Shown here: positions 24,226 to 37,100 of the stretch, one piece after another
Position numbering within the stretch: the first letter of the stretch is position 1
Layout of the letters: each line of letters opens with the position of its first letter
Assembly: GCA_032358165.1 (NCBI GenBank)
Contig: JAALGY010000044.1
Coordinates: 186,001-250,000 of the forward strand
Direction: 5' to 3'
DNA length: 64,000 nt
DNA from: Diplosphaera chodatii
Lineage: Eukaryota; Chlorophyta; Trebouxiophyceae; Prasiolales; Stichococcaceae
The notes under the pieces: generated by a model
What the model saw: the letters and a program-made list of their open reading frames with translations, nothing else
Databases searched by the model: none
What the model was told of the DNA's origin: nothing
Translations under genes and position numbers: made by a program

Positions 24226-25668
24226 ATGCAGCACTGCCATGCGACTACACTTGCGACCGAGCAGGTCGGGCGCAATGCAGCTTCGGGCGTCCGCGCAGCT
24301 GCCGGCGCACGGGGTGGCGGTGCCAGCAACGGCCCGGAGGACGATGACGGCCCCTCGCTTGCAGACTACCTGGAGTTCGGTATGCGGCAAGACTGGCATG
24401 CTGTGCCCGAAGTACAGCCAGCATGTTAGCAAGCACGTGCCTGCACTAGGGAGAATGTCACACCAGCTGCCCCAGGGGTTGACCACAGCACCATGGAAGC
24501 GCTGCTGAGGGAGCAGCCGGCGGATGCAGATGAGGTCCTACTATGGTGCACAGTGTCCCGGCCGTGAGCAGCATGCGTTGCTCGCACCGCAGGGCGGCTG
24601 CTGGGCGAGAAGCCCGACGATGTGGAGCGCGGCCTGCAGGAGGCTGGCTTCCTGGCAGCGCAGGACGAGCGAGCGCAGCAGTACCTGCAAGGGTGGGCAC
24701 ATGCACCGGCATGCCCCCGGCGTTGGGTGTTCATCAATGGAAGTGACATCCAGGCTATCGCCTGAGGGTGGTGCACTCGTGTGGGTCTGAACATCTGCAC
24801 AGATAGTGACGCCGGCCAGCAGTAGTCTGTAGTCAGCTTCGTCCGCTGCCATGGCTGAAGCTGCTGGCGTGGTGCAGGTGGAACCAGGAGGAGCAGGAGA
24901 TGCGGAAGATCTTCGACACGCTGATGGCCGGCAGCCGCAGCCGGACAGCAAATGCAAATGGCGGCGGCGCCGGGGGTGACGGCACACGCAGCAGCCGCGC
25001 GCTCCTGCGGGCCAAGTCGCGGGCGGTGGTGACGCCCGATGAGCGGCAGGCCATGGCGGACCTCGCCCGCCAGGAGCTGGTGAGGCCGCACCAGCTTCGC
25101 TCCAGCAAGAAAGCAACATGCCCAGTCCCGACCCTCGAAAGGGCTTATCATCCTCCTGGGCTGCTTTGTGGGCAGAGGAAATGACCTGCTGCGTGGCAGT
25201 GTCCCATGTCTATGCAGACAGCGGGGATCCTCACGCCATGCCCCGCTGAGCATGATACGTAAGACCTACTTTCACAGCTGGCATTTCCACATGGCCATGA
25301 GATTGCTGCTGACTACATGCACGCTTGACACCTGGTCTGCTGACCATGTGCAGCAAGGGGAGGTCAGCACGCGGTCGTCCACGCTGCTGCGCAACAAGGC
25401 GCGAGGCCACTGGCTGCAGCCCGACTCCCTGTCGACTGGGCCGTCTGGGCGCAGGGGAGCTGCCCCCGCTGCCGCCAGCGCAGCGGCGGCACCATCGGTG
25501 CGGCGTCCGGCGCGCCGCGGGGAGGCAGCGTACGAGCTTCCGCCCCAGCCGCGACGTCCGCAGCTGGCGCCGCCGCCGTCGAAAGCCGCCTCGCCGCCAC
25601 TGCCCACGCCGCTGATGGTCACCCGGCCACAGCGCGCAAATGCGGTGCGCTCTCAAAGCCTGGGCTGA
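24226..25668 (+). CDS. unknown charged/low-complexity protein
   Basis: I do not recognise this gene. Supported exons are: one with an acidic motif (PEDDDGPSLADYLEF, ending 24379); DHSTMEALLREQPADADE (joined in phase); LLGEKPDDVERGLQEAGFL followed by AQDERAQQYLQ (about 24600-24690); WNQEEQEMRKIFDTLMAG, a Gly/Asn linker and DERQAMADLARQEL (about 24880-25080); and a basic, Pro/Ala-rich last exon ending at TGA 25666-25668. Codon bias and clean CAG acceptors support coding. No catalytic motif or membrane segment is visible, and helical charged segments dominate. ATG 24226 is the first in-frame Met, but an upstream exon is possible. One internal junction (about 24540) does not keep phase in my reading, so the model is incomplete there. 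Confidence 0.5.
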
Positions 25669-26146
25669 GTTGACATGTTGGGCTGGACACAGCCTTATGG
25701 ATCATTGCCATGATGCTGGAGCATGACACGCACCCAAAGGCGACAGGCAGCCTGTAGGTGGTACCTGAGACAGGAGTCAGCAGCTGCTACGCTCTGGCGC
25801 TGTCAAGGACGCTCCTCCCTATCATGATTTACACGTGTCACCAGCTCGGACTGACGTTGCATGCCCTGATCAAAACTGGATCTTGTATCCCTCGAGCACA
25901 CTGCTTTCAGACAGCGCTGCATGCCATTGGCAACCGCCAGATGTCTGGCAGCAGTTCACACCAAGGCATGCAAGCGTGATGCTGTACTGTCTGCCTGGAT
26001 GATTGTGGCAGCCGACTGCTGCCTGTCCTAGCGATGCCGCTGATTTGCTGGCATTGAATCCCCAGTGGTTGTGCTGCAAGCGCTGCATGCTGCTCAAGGT
26101 CCTTCGGCATCATTGTCGTCCGTCGTGCGCACCTAGCCGTGCCCTG
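25669..26146. other. convergent intergenic region
   Basis: About 0.48 kb lies between facing stop codons. Nothing recognisable is present besides presumed 3' UTRs. Confidence 0.45.
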
Positions 26147-27839
26147 TCAGCTGTCGCTGTTGTCCGCTATCACCGGCTTGCGTTTGAGCGAGGACACGAG
26201 GCGTGATGGCCCCGAGAATGCCTCGCTGAGCTGGCGGCGGCCATCCGCCCCCTGGTCTGTGATGAGCTTCAGCTCTGGCAGCGTCAGCAGCTTGATGTTC
26301 ACCAGCAGCACGTCCGTCAGCGGCATGCCGTCCACCTGCACAAGCAGAAGAGGATGTATCAGCTGGCAGTGGCGCCTCCGGCATTTGGGGGTCGCTGCGC
26401 TCCTCATGCTGCAGGCTGCTGCTGTTGTGTCCGTGCCCCGCCGGCAGAAAGCAGTCCTTGTGCGGCATGGCTACACTGGTGCGATTGCATCGCGTGCCGC
26501 TCACATGGTCTGGCACCGAGGTGGAGGTGACGGTGGACCCGCCGTTGGGCAGGTCGCCGCTGCTGGCTGCCGGGTCTGTGAGGCCGAGCAGCGCGCCCAC
26601 GCGGCCCGCCGAGTTGACATGAGACACCTTGTACTCCTCCTGTCGGCCGGCACAGCTAGGTTCAGAACTTGGGCCAGCGTGGTTGATCAGCGAGACCGAG
26701 ATGGCGCGTGGGCATGCATGCAATCGTGAGCAGCATGTCATCGGCCACAGCCTGGTGCAGATGCTCGCTGTGACCAGTGCAACGAGAGAGCGCGGCCAGA
26801 AGCCACTAGGCGAGCTCACTGGGATGGTGTCGTTCACGCCCTCTGCCTCTGTGGATAGCAGCGTCATGTCGTCCATGATGCTGCGAATGCCGCCATGTCC
26901 TGTGCAGGATGGCACGTTGCCCGTCAGGCTATGTCACTTTGAACGCAGCCGCATGCAAGGCGTGCCACATTGGCAACTCTGCTGAATTTGCATGCTGGCC
27001 ATGCGTAATATTTGAGCTGTGCATGCACACCCACCGGCGGCAAGCTGGCTGACTGTGTACAGCAGCTGGAATTGCCAGCTCTGCTTGATGTCATGGATGG
27101 TTTCTGACACCTCATCTGCAGGCGTCTCAATGTAGAACTCCAGCCCAAAGCCGTTGACGTTGCCCTCGCCTGTACATGCAACAGGCGCAGGCTTGACACG
27201 CATGGCCTGGCTGGCTGCTTCTGCTGTGTCTCTTTTGAGCTGCTGTAGCGGCACCGCTGTGACAGCACGCGCGCCTCAGCACGTGGCCACCAGAGCTGAC
27301 CGGCCAGAGACCCACTGTTGGCCACATGTTGCGGTCAGAGGCCCTCTGCCGGCAGGCCCACCTAGAGAGATGTCGTCAAACGGGTCCGACAAACCATCTG
27401 AGGCGATGATCACATTGCCGTTTGGTCGCCTGACCACACGGAAGGCCTGCAGCAGCACCAGCACCCCATGACTGTTGTGTTACCGTGATTAATTGAAGCG
27501 TGACATCGCTGCTACACCTGCTTTCGAGGCTGTGATGGCCTGAACCTCTTATCAAAGCCTGATTCCAGACGGTCCGTATGAAGTGGGCAGTAAGGGCCCT
27601 GCCTGCCGCATAGCCGGCCACCGCGGGCCGCCCATGAGCGCTGGGTTGACCAGGTGGCTGAGCACCAGCGGCTCCAGTGTGCCGATCCGCTGCCATGTCT
27701 CCTCGCGGGCCCGGCTGGAGGACTCCAGCACCTCCTCTATCGACCCGTTGGACCGCGGCTGAAACAGCGTCAGCGGCTGCAAGTAGGCATCCTCGTCCGG
27801 CCTCGGCAGGCAGCAAGGGAACAGCTTTCGCAGCTTCAT
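26147..27839 (-). CDS. probable Suppressor-of-fused (SUFU) domain protein
   Basis: The ATG at 27839 is preceded by a short spacer and starts MKLRKLFPCCLPRPDED, with a vicinal CC near the N-terminus. Then come LVNPALMGGPRWPAMRQ, spliced to AFRVVRRPNGNVIIASDGLS followed by DPFDD, then NGFGLEFYIETPADE, SWQFQLLYTVSQLAAG and GGIRSIMDDMTLLSTEAEG. A Gly/Ser loop follows, then PLTDVLLVNIKLLTLPELKL and the end VIADNSDS (TGA 26147-26149). The order 'W-P, ASDGLSDPF, GFGLE-beta-strand, LL-helix, late LL-P-E helix' resembles the SUFU fold, best known from the Hedgehog-pathway regulator and from bacterial stand-alone proteins. Hedgehog signalling is absent from algae, so the function is unknown. The MRQ/AFR intron appears to use a GC donor. 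The family call is from memory of the pattern, not a search. Confidence 0.6.
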
Positions 27840-28023
27840 GGCTGTTCAGGATTCTGCCATCTGGCTTGACGAAGGCAACTCTACTGGCACAGCTGCAGTC
27901 GCGCGGTGGGGTCAGGAGCAGTGTGCCAGAAGGCAGACACCCTCAGGCTGTTCACGCTGCGTTTTGCAGTGGTTGTGCGTGAACTTGTGCTCCGCAGCCC
28001 GCCTCACAGGTTGCAACATTTTC

Positions 28024-31000
28024 ATGCAAGGGAACCGGCCCTGGGCATATAAGCACAGCATCCCTGGGCTTCACGGCCCGCCCTGCACTAGTTTGAAGGC
28101 AGCACTCTGCCAGTCGGCCTCGGTCTTGCCGGGGTGCACCTGACAGTACCACCGTGTGCTCGTGCAGGCGAAACCAGAGGGCCAGGGGCAGCAGACGCCG
28201 CCGCCGCCGCCGCCGCCGCCACCGAAGCCGCCGCAGCAGCAGCAGCTTAGGCAGGCGGACGTTGACAGGTACAATGCAGCCATCCAGCGGCGGAAGCCAG
28301 CACCAGCGGCGGAGCCCTCGTACGCCGACTTCGCGGCAATGCTGGATGGCAGGGTTCCCAGCAGCACACCCGCGCGCACCGACATCAGCGCGCAGGTGCA
28401 GCGTCCGCAGATGCCCAGACGGCAGGCTGCGGGCGAGGACAGCACCCCGGGTACAGACGGCACGCCAGATGACAGCAGCCAGCAGCCAGATGCGGATGCT
28501 GCTGCTCAGCAGCAAGCAGTGCAGCCAACGAAGCCGCGAGCACAGCCGGTCATGCCTAAGGCGCAGCACGCAGCACAGCCAGCCGAGCTGCAAGCCGAGC
28601 AAGCGCCGCAGCAGCAGGTCGACATGCTGGCAGATGACGCGCAGCAAACATCACAGCCAGCTGAGGTGCAAGCGGAGCAAGCGCAGCAGCAGCAGCAGCA
28701 GCAGCAGCTCAATGAGGTGGCAAAGCTTTCACCACCAGAACAGCAAGCAGCTGAGCTGCAAGTGGCGCGTCCTGCGCCAGCCCGACCCCAGCAGTCCACG
28801 CCCGCAAGCCAGGCGCCTCAGCCAGCGTCTGCAGGCACAGCCGCTGACAGTGCGGGAAGCACGCGCCAGCAGGCATCTGCGCGCCCAGATGCAGGCAGCG
28901 CGGACGGCTCACCGTTGGCGCGGCCCCACCGTGCAAGCGCATACAAACGTGGCATCAATGTGCCAGGGAACATGCTGCAACCGGGGGCACCCCTTCCACC
29001 AGAGCAGCTGTGAGTGATGGGACTTATCAGCTATGCTACTCAATGTTCAGAAAACCATGCAACGCACATCTGTCCTGACATCCATACGCCGCCTGCAGGA
29101 CTTGCACGTGCAAAAGGCACAAACCAAGGGTTCTTGCGGTGCAGGGCCAAGGAGCCTGCTCATGTCCGAAAGGCAAACCGCCTTCTGATTACTCAGGAGC
29201 CCTTTGAGGTCGAGGTGTACAATTCCAATAGTGGAGGTGCGCATGACCAGCCAACATGCAGCAGCCAGCAGCCTTTACGACATCATGCCTGTAAGTACAT
29301 CAAATGCGGTTGGGTGCACATGTTACTCACCTTCTCGAATTGTGCAGGCGTGATGGTCAAGGGAGTGGAGAATAACCTCCGCGGCTTCGTGCCAATGTCA
29401 CAGCTGAGCTACGAGCTGTCGAAGGTCATTCTGGGCCACATCTGGAAGAACCGCCGTGCCTGGCAGACAGAGCACCCAGGTGACCATAGAAAAGCAGTCC
29501 CTCACTGTGTCTAGTGGTGGCAGTGCGTGCCAGAAGAACAGCCATGTGCACCATACGGCAGTACCATCACACATGTGCTGCGCATGTCCAACCAGATGAG
29601 GATCGGGAGCCCAATGAGACGATGCTGGCGTGGCGGTGTGAGGGCACGGCCATGCTCATGAACAAGAGGTTCCTGGTGGGCTGCTGCACAAATGATGCGC
29701 ATGCGTGTGCCTGGTGACAGCAGGGAAAAACGCTTTCACCGGGGAAAACGTTCACGTCACTTGTGGGAGGTGACCAAATGCAGATCGCCACGTCAGGGCA
29801 AGGGAAGGGCAAGCTGCAGTTAGCAGCACCATCATCGTTGCCCACCCTGTTGCCAAATTTGCCAGTGGGTGTGCAGGCCTGCTTGTGGAACATCAACCCC
29901 ACCGCCACCAACATGCTGCTGTTCAGCCAGCGGGGCCTGCGGCAAACGCGGGAGCACGCCAAGGCGCCCGACACCATCCCTTTCCAGCAGGAGGTGCTTG
30001 TGCTGACTGATGCTGCCGCAGATGTGTCAGCTCGCCAGGCGTGGTGAATGAACAGCATGAGATGACGTGTCCAGCAGCAACCCTGACGTCGAGGTATCAG
30101 CAACGAAACTGACGGCGTGTATTGCTTATCATCAAGGTGATGGAGGTGTGCCAGAGCAACATCGGCGCCGTGCTGGAGGTACGCGGCAACACTCAAATCC
30201 TGCTTGGTGCTGCGTGTCGCACTGCCCTCCCGTTTGCTCGCAGCGGCGTGTCTCACAAAGCTGTGCTTTGGCAGCCGATCAGCAGCAGTTCTGAAACAGC
30301 GCTGTGCGCACGCCGCTGCAGGCCACCGTCATCCGGATCGTGGACTTTGGCGCCTTTGCGGTGTTCGACGTCGAGGTCGCGGATGCGGAGGGCGGGGTGC
30401 ACGTGGTGGAGGTGCCGGGCCTGATCCACCGCAACGAGCTGTCGTGGGGCGACGTCCGGCACGTGGAGGACATCGTCCAGGTGCTCTCACCTGCCAACGC
30501 CGTCCCCTGCTTGCCACATGCTGTGCTGGTGTCTGGCTTTGCCTGTGGATGCGCGAAACGCAGCAGTGACGCAGGTGCGCTCGACGGTCTTCCAGCCAGC
30601 TTGTGCATGTCTTGATGTGTTGGAAAGGCTTGCCTCGATTTTCATGTGCAAGCGATTCAAGATGTGCAACCTCATGGTGTGCACCCGCCAAGTGGCAAGG
30701 CTGCGTGCTGGGAATCACGGCTGCAAGGGAGCAAAGCAGGTAAGATGTGCTTGTGTCACACTGCAGGTTGGCGAGAACGTGCAGGTTGTGCTGAAATCGG
30801 CGCGTGAGGAGGAAGGAAGGACCCGCGTGGGGCTTAGCCTGAGGCGCATCACGGCTGATCCGCTTGCGCAAACTCTGGATGATCTGCTGGCAGGTATGGC
30901 CAAGGCCCTCATTGTAACCTCACACGAGAACCATTTTGTGAGGTGCAAGGACGGTTCCAACGGTAGCCGATTGGCAGCACCAGCTGTTGGCGGTCATGAT

Positions 31001-32289
31001 GACTTCTGGCAAGTGGTCAGCCACAGCTGCACCTTGCACGTGGCTGCTGACCCGGCCATGCACGGGTGATTTGAGGAGCTGACGACTTTCACGAGACACC
31101 AACGTGCCACATCTGCAGGCGCACCCCATGGCGCCGATGCGCTCATAGACGCGGCGCTGCCCGACGCTGGCGGCGACGGCGGCAGCACCAACGGCAGCAG
31201 CCTGGACCTGCGGGGGCAGCTGGGCAACATGCCCGAGGTGCGCAGCGCTCGGCGCAAAGCACAGCACATGAACATCTGTGACTTGGGAGCACGGCGTCGG
31301 CAGCTGCCGGTCTGCTGCACCGAGAGCCAGGGCCAACAAGCACATTGCCTGGCCAAATGGGCGTCTTCAACGATCTTTTGCAGCATGCTGCCAGGAGTAT
31401 TTGCCCATGTGGCCTGTATGATCTAAGCAGAATATTACATCAGCTGCTGCCAGGTGACAAGTCACAGTGTTTCGTGCATGCAGGCTGTGGAGCTGTGCCG
31501 TATGCTGGCAGAGCGCGAGGGGGTGTACAGCGCGGTGCCGAGCAGCCGCCTCCGGTCTGCTGCTTCCTCACCGTCCATACAGGTGGGAGGCAGGCAGCCT
31601 GGACAGTCGGGGCCTAGCTGTACTGCAGCTGCAGGGGCACAGTGCAGGTGTGAGGCACCCGTCAGTCAAGTGGTGCCGGGATGGTGCTGGCGGCAGGAGC
31701 AGCGCCGGGTTGAACACCGTCCTGGGAGAGGCAGACCGCATGACCTTGAATGTGCAGGTACTGCTGGCAACCAAGTCTTTCAGCCCAGACAGACTACCAG
31801 AGGAGGCTGCCATCGAGACGGTGAGCCCCACATGCAGACTTTCTTCTGGCAAGGCCTGCAACAGGAGCCACTGAAATGCATCTGCAACCTGCCACTTCTG
31901 AGGATGCATGCTTTGTGTCTGCCACGGAACAAACGCAGCAAGCAGTGGCATCGTTGTCCTTCAGAACTTCACGATGCAAACTCTGTGCTGCCTGCAGTAC
32001 GAGCTGGTGGTTCGTCGTGGAATGGACATCCAGGTGTGCTGAGCGTGCGTCAGCAATGCTACGCCTCACATTTGCATCACTAGTACATGGCTGCCACCTG
32101 CTGCAGCTGTCTGCATGCTGGTAAAGGGCATACAGGGCCTCATATCAACTGGCTGAAGTGCGCCGTGACTGTGCTGCACAGATCATTCAGCTGCACACGA
32201 ACAACCTGACTCGGGACACGGTCAAGGCCGCCATCTCAGACCTCATTCCGCAACTTTCGCCCGCCTCAGCTGCAGCCGAGAGCCAGTAG
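28024..32289 (+). CDS. plastid S1-domain RNA-binding protein, RLSB-like
   Basis: Plant RLSB and related proteins bind plastid mRNA (rbcL in maize) through S1 domains. Visible here is a large exon (28170-29013) that is disordered: Pro9, then Gln/Ala repeats, with a conserved-looking EPSYADFAAMLDG. S1-type segments follow: EPFEVEVYNSNSGG with GVMVKGVENNLRGFVPMSQL (29200-29440), ACLWNINPTATNMLLFSQRG (29880), VIRIVDFGAFAVFD followed by VPGLIHRNELSWGDV (30330-30480), and VGENVQVVLKSAREEEGRT followed by LSLRRITADPLAQTLDDLL (30770-30890). The C-terminal region LCRMLAEREGVYSAVPSSRL, YELVVRRGMDIQ, IQLHTNNLTRDTVKAAISDL ends at TAG 32287-32289 and matches the RLSB tail layout. The start is uncertain: ATG 28024 opens a transit-like leader, but its splice to 28170 is not resolved. 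About 12 exons. Confidence 0.75.
28198..28222 (+). repeat. (CCG)n microsatellite coding poly-Pro
   Basis: An uninterrupted CCG run encodes the Pro tract at the start of the low-complexity N-terminal region of the S1 protein. A CAG run lies in the same exon at 28684-28707. Confidence 0.85.
28684..28707 (+). repeat. (CAG)n microsatellite coding poly-Gln
   Basis: A pure CAG run sits in the disordered N-terminal region of the S1 protein, in frame with it. Confidence 0.85.
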
Positions 32290-33103
32290 ATAATAGCCAG
32301 ATATAGTGCAACATCAGTAATCATGTTGGAACGTCGGAATTTGGTCGGCAGAACAAGTAGCAAACTGCCACTTCATGAACATTGGTCGAGTAGAGGAGAC
32401 AGCAGTACTTCAACATTGGGAGTGCCGGTCAAGATGCAGATACCAAAAGCGATCGGACGCGGCATCCATGCATAAATCAAACAGCGCAGGTGTCAGCAGT
32501 GTCTGCATGGAACACTGCTGTACCGGGATGGCACCTCAGACAAGCTGCAGTCACCAGCTTGACTGAAGGCAACAAAACCGCAGATCCCAAAGAAACTCAT
32601 GTTGGGCTAACCCCACGCCCACACAAACAATACCAGGGTTGAACTAGCTAGGGGTCACAACTGTCACAACTGTCACACGTGCACATGTCTATACAAATAT
32701 TGGAGGTAGTCTCCGCTGCTGAGTACTCAGTGCAAGCAAAAAAAGTCTTGGGTCGCGCTGCAGTTGCCCTACAACCGAAACCGAGGGCGCTGGAGTCCTG
32801 GTCTCTGGACTGTCAGTCAGCGCATGGGTGGGTGCGTCACCCAGCGCGGTGTCCGAGCGGTGACTACTTGCAGCGCATCAGCTGATGCTGACACCTGCAG
32901 TAGGCAGTCGAACACCTGTCTGTATTTTTGCTCTTCAGGTAGCTGCGGTGGCTCCTTGTGACGGTGCGGCTGCTGACAGCCAGTCCATCTGAGCTGAGGT
33001 GCGGGAGCGAGCCTGCTGCTACCCCGGCTCTTCGGGGCACCTGCTTGTTCTGTTCACGACCCTACTATCTGCTCACAAAAAGGCGGCCACGTGCTGCCTC
33101 CAC
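32290..33103. other. convergent intergenic region with a short tandem repeat
   Basis: About 0.8 kb between the stops of the S1 gene and the GH5 gene. No gene is evident. A short tandem repeat of TCACAACTG lies at about 32655-32679. The rest should be 3' UTR of both genes. Confidence 0.45.
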
Positions 33104-34165
33104 TCAGGGCTTCCCGATGCACTTGCCAGCCGAGCACTTCTGCTTGCCCGTGCAGCAGTACTGCAGCACAAAAGATATCAAAGATCAATAGGGCAAATCC
33201 CGCAATCAGCCTGAGTGCAATTTGGCTGAGCATGTAGGTTGCAGCATGCAGCATGCTCTGACTGTGGTACAGTCTGCATCAGAGCAGTCAACAAGTGATG
33301 TACCTTGCCACAGGCACGCGCAGGGTTGCAGCAGCCGACAGCCTTCTTGAGGGGGAAGTACTGGCAGATGCCCGAGCCAGGGCAGCACGTCGTGTGGCGC
33401 CCGTAGCCGCAGCTCTTGGTCGCCCCGCAGCAGGTGCGCCCGTTGCAGGCCACCGACTTGAGGCAGGTCTGCGGGTGTGAAAACAACGATATAATCACCA
33501 AGTGATCGGAGCTCGACTGGGCTTCCTGGAAATGTCACATTATGACGGGGCACAGCATGTGAGGCGCACAGTGGCCAATGGCACTGGCTAAAGCAGTCGT
33601 GATCTGGCTGCAGCTGCGCAGGCTTGGCGCTTCTGCGCAGACAACAGGCTTCGTTGCACTCACCGCTGGGCCGCACTTCTTCAGCGAGGAGGACGCCACG
33701 CAGCGTCCTCTGTAGCACGACTGACCGGCCTTGCAGCACTTCTGTACAGCAGACGAGGGTTGCACCATCAGTGCTCTGCGGCATGCGCTTCAGCATGTCA
33801 AGGCTGCGCTGACAATGCCCGGGCAAAGTGCGGCTTCTTGCCAACTCATGTTCATGCTGCGGACACACACTCACCCCGCTGCACTGCCGGGCGATGGGGC
33901 AGCAGGTGCCCCCGACGCACGGCTGGCCCGTCGGGCAGCACTTCTGTGTGGTCACAAAGTGGCACTCTGTCAGCACCTCGGGCATGCCACATGCACAGGC
34001 ACTTGCTGCGACGCACATCTTGACCAGGTGCAGCAGCGCAACACTGTGCTCAGGTCATCCATCATATCAGACAGATATGTCGAACAAATGAGACGCAGCT
34101 GCACACCGCTCCACACGAGTATGCCTTGGGGCAGCAGGTCGCTGCCACGCAGGAATATCCGTTCG
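33104..34165 (-). other. array of Cys-rich modules, mostly one per phase-0 exon, in the GH5 gene
   Basis: Five successive short exons each carry a CC-containing module, and several begin directly after the acceptor with Lys/Tyr-Cys-Cys. The shared spacing is C-C-x-x-G-x-x-C-x-x-G-x-C. Most exon ends fall between codons (phase 0), for example KCC...QCSG then KCC...CGPA then TCL...ACGK then YCC. I do not know the fold. It resembles small disulfide-knot modules such as granulin-like domains, and a polysaccharide-binding or wall-anchoring role is only a suggestion. Confidence 0.7.
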
Positions 34166-37100
34166 CACATGCCTGCATGCATAGGCAATGCTCACGTTAC
34201 CATCAGCCGCAGCTGCATGCAGGGACCATGTATTGGCCTGTGCTCGTCAGGCAACAAGCATGTTCGCATGCACAACCGTACGGCAGATACAGCCATGCGG
34301 GGGCGCCAACCCACCTGGCCGGCGCTGCAGCGGCTGGCTGAGTTGCAGGTGCTGGGGTTGGAGGTGGGCAGAGCACTGAAGCACGACGAGCCGCAGAACT
34401 TGGTGTACCTGCTCACATGCGGTGCGACAAGATGGTCACACCCGGGCGTTATTTTGGGGTCCCATCTGATGCAGCTTTCAGAGGACTTGCTTTTGGCGCT
34501 GTGCCATAGCGAGCAGATCAGGCCACTGAAGGCTTGTCACGGCCAGAGTGTCAGGCTGCAGTGGCACGGGTGCAACAGAGCCAATCCGCTGTGTGCAAGC
34601 TGTGGCTCACCAGGGCCTCAGACCAATCTTGCCCAGGTAGCTGATCTTCTGCCAGATGATCGTTGCCCAGTCGTCATCGACCTGCATAGGAAGCAGGCCC
34701 AAGCTTTGTGAGCGATCATGACGACATCTGAAGTAGAGGCGCGCAGATGCTCATCTATTGCTAGGATAGAGCATGTGCAGGTTGGGAGGCCAGTCTCTGT
34801 GCCAGCATGTCACAAGAGGCCACACGATGTGCGCGACGACTCACGATGCCGCCGGTGTCGCCGCTGTTGGCATTCCACGCCCACCAGATCCAGCCGTCAA
34901 TCGACTCGTGCTTGCCGTCCTTTGCATCGCCCACGTTGTTGAGGTACTTGATCAGGTTGTTCAGTTGCTGCGGAACAGCACAACGAGCGTTCATCAATAC
35001 AACATCATCAGCAGCACGCGCACAGGGATACACCGACTGCCTGCAAGCTGTGCCTCTGTCAGATGCTGTTGCGTGCAAGGCCTGGCATTGCATGGTCACG
35101 CTGCTCACCGTGAGCTCCAGCCCCATGCAGCCGGCCGCCGCGCAGCGGTTGCGGCAGTCGCGCATGCGGCTGCCAAACTCGCCCAGCACCACCGGGAACT
35201 TCTGGCAGGCCCCGCCCGAGCAGTAGCCCTGCACAGGCAGAGCCGCAAGGTTTGCCTTGATGCACGACAAAACACAGCACATACCTTTGAGTGCAGGGAA
35301 CCCCAGAGGTGCGCACTACATGGCTTGCATAACTCGCTGCCTGAGTTGGCACAGCTGACGACAAAACAACTCACCACTTTGTTGAGGTAGCCGAAGGAGT
35401 TGGACAGCCGGGTGTAGTAGCCAGGCGCATTGGCCAGGTCGTTCCGCGTGACCGTCGAGATGGACGGCGTGTACACATGCGGCATCATGATGACCTTCCT
35501 CCTGCTCAGAACACCAATGGCATGTTGCAGGCAGTTGTGCGGCAGGCTTCCGAACGGATGTCCAAGGTGCCAGTGCGACCCAGTGTGAACAGGGAGAAGC
35601 AGCAGCTCATGCTGTCGTGCATGACGACGCTCCTGCGGGCGTGTGGTGCCCGCACCTGTAGGGCGCCTTCAGCAGGGCCTGGAAGAAGGGGTTGGGGTCC
35701 GACGAGCCCGAGTACTGCAGCACCGCCCTGTTGGTCGTCAGCCCATCGCCCCAGTTGGTGCCCAGGCTGCCCTGGCCCAGGCCCTCGATCGCATACAGGA
35801 AGGCTGCAGAGCAGCCACAGTTGTGTGGTTAAAACAGCAGTGCTACGGGTCACTGGCTCACTGGAGCAGCCCTGCCTGAGCGATGCAGGAAGCTTGTACC
35901 AGACTCTATGCCGGATGAGCATGCCCATGCACTGTACGAGGGCTGCGCTGGCACAGGCTCTCACCAGGGTTGATCTTGTAGGCCGCATTCATGAACCTGA
36001 GGTATGTGTTCGTCATGCCAGGCTTCGGCGGCACCGCCTCCCATCGCAATCCCTGCATTGAGGCTGCCGCAACTCAACGTCCGGACTACGAATACACAGA
36101 CTCAAGTTCTGGTGTCCGAGGCACCACAACACGAGGCGACTGGAAGGACAAAATTTTTGTGTGGTATGGCTGCCGGCAGCACCACTCACCGCGCTGTCAG
36201 GCTCGTTCAGGATGTCAAAGATGACGCGGCGCCTGCTGTATGGGTCCTTGTTGACCTCGTTCACGATCTTGATCCACCTCTGTTGGAAGTAGTCCGACCT
36301 TTAAGGATGCCATGATGAGATGTGCTTCTGGACTGGTGAGTACCGGCTGCAAAGAGACATCACCAAAGCTGCACAAACGCATGGCACCGCAGGCACACCT
36401 GGAGCCACTGGGTAGGGTTGTTGATGAGCGTCTGATCCGTGTTGAGGTGCTGGTCTGCAAGTGACAAGTTGAGGGTGGAGCACACACTAGGAGTTCACTG
36501 CAGGGCACGTCACCCCTGTGCTGTCAGACAGCATTGCAGAGTACTGAGCAGGTAAATTTTGGTCAGAGGCGCAGTACGGCACCTGCTCATACACAAACTC
36601 TGCACCCACTCGAACGATCCAGCAGCTCACCGATCACAACGATGAAGCCGTTGCGAGCCAGCACGCCCACAGTCCACAGAAAGCGCGCCAGAACCGTCGT
36701 GTTTGGCACATAGCTGTTGCAGCGGCCAGCCTGGCCGTTGAGCGGCGGGGCACCAGGAGGCGTGTATGGCAGCGACATCGACGGCGGGCTGGCTGCAGAT
36801 GCAGCAACACCGAATGTCAGCAGCACAATCAGCCTGCAATCTTGATGCAGGGCACGATCACTGGCATGCCGATCGGGTCACGTGTTGTTCGGATAGCTGC
36901 CGAGCATCAGGCGGGTGGCGCACTGTTGAGGCCGGGCTTCCGGACGCTGCCCCAGACGGTGGCCGCCACCGCATTCTGGCCGCCGTAGGGGCAGTTCACG
37001 CTGTAGTCCCGGGGCCGGTCCTCGAACAGGCTCTGCAGGCAGGTCCAGCACAAGTTGGAACGATGTTGCGCTGAGTGGAGTTGCTTTTGCGCGAGGCACC

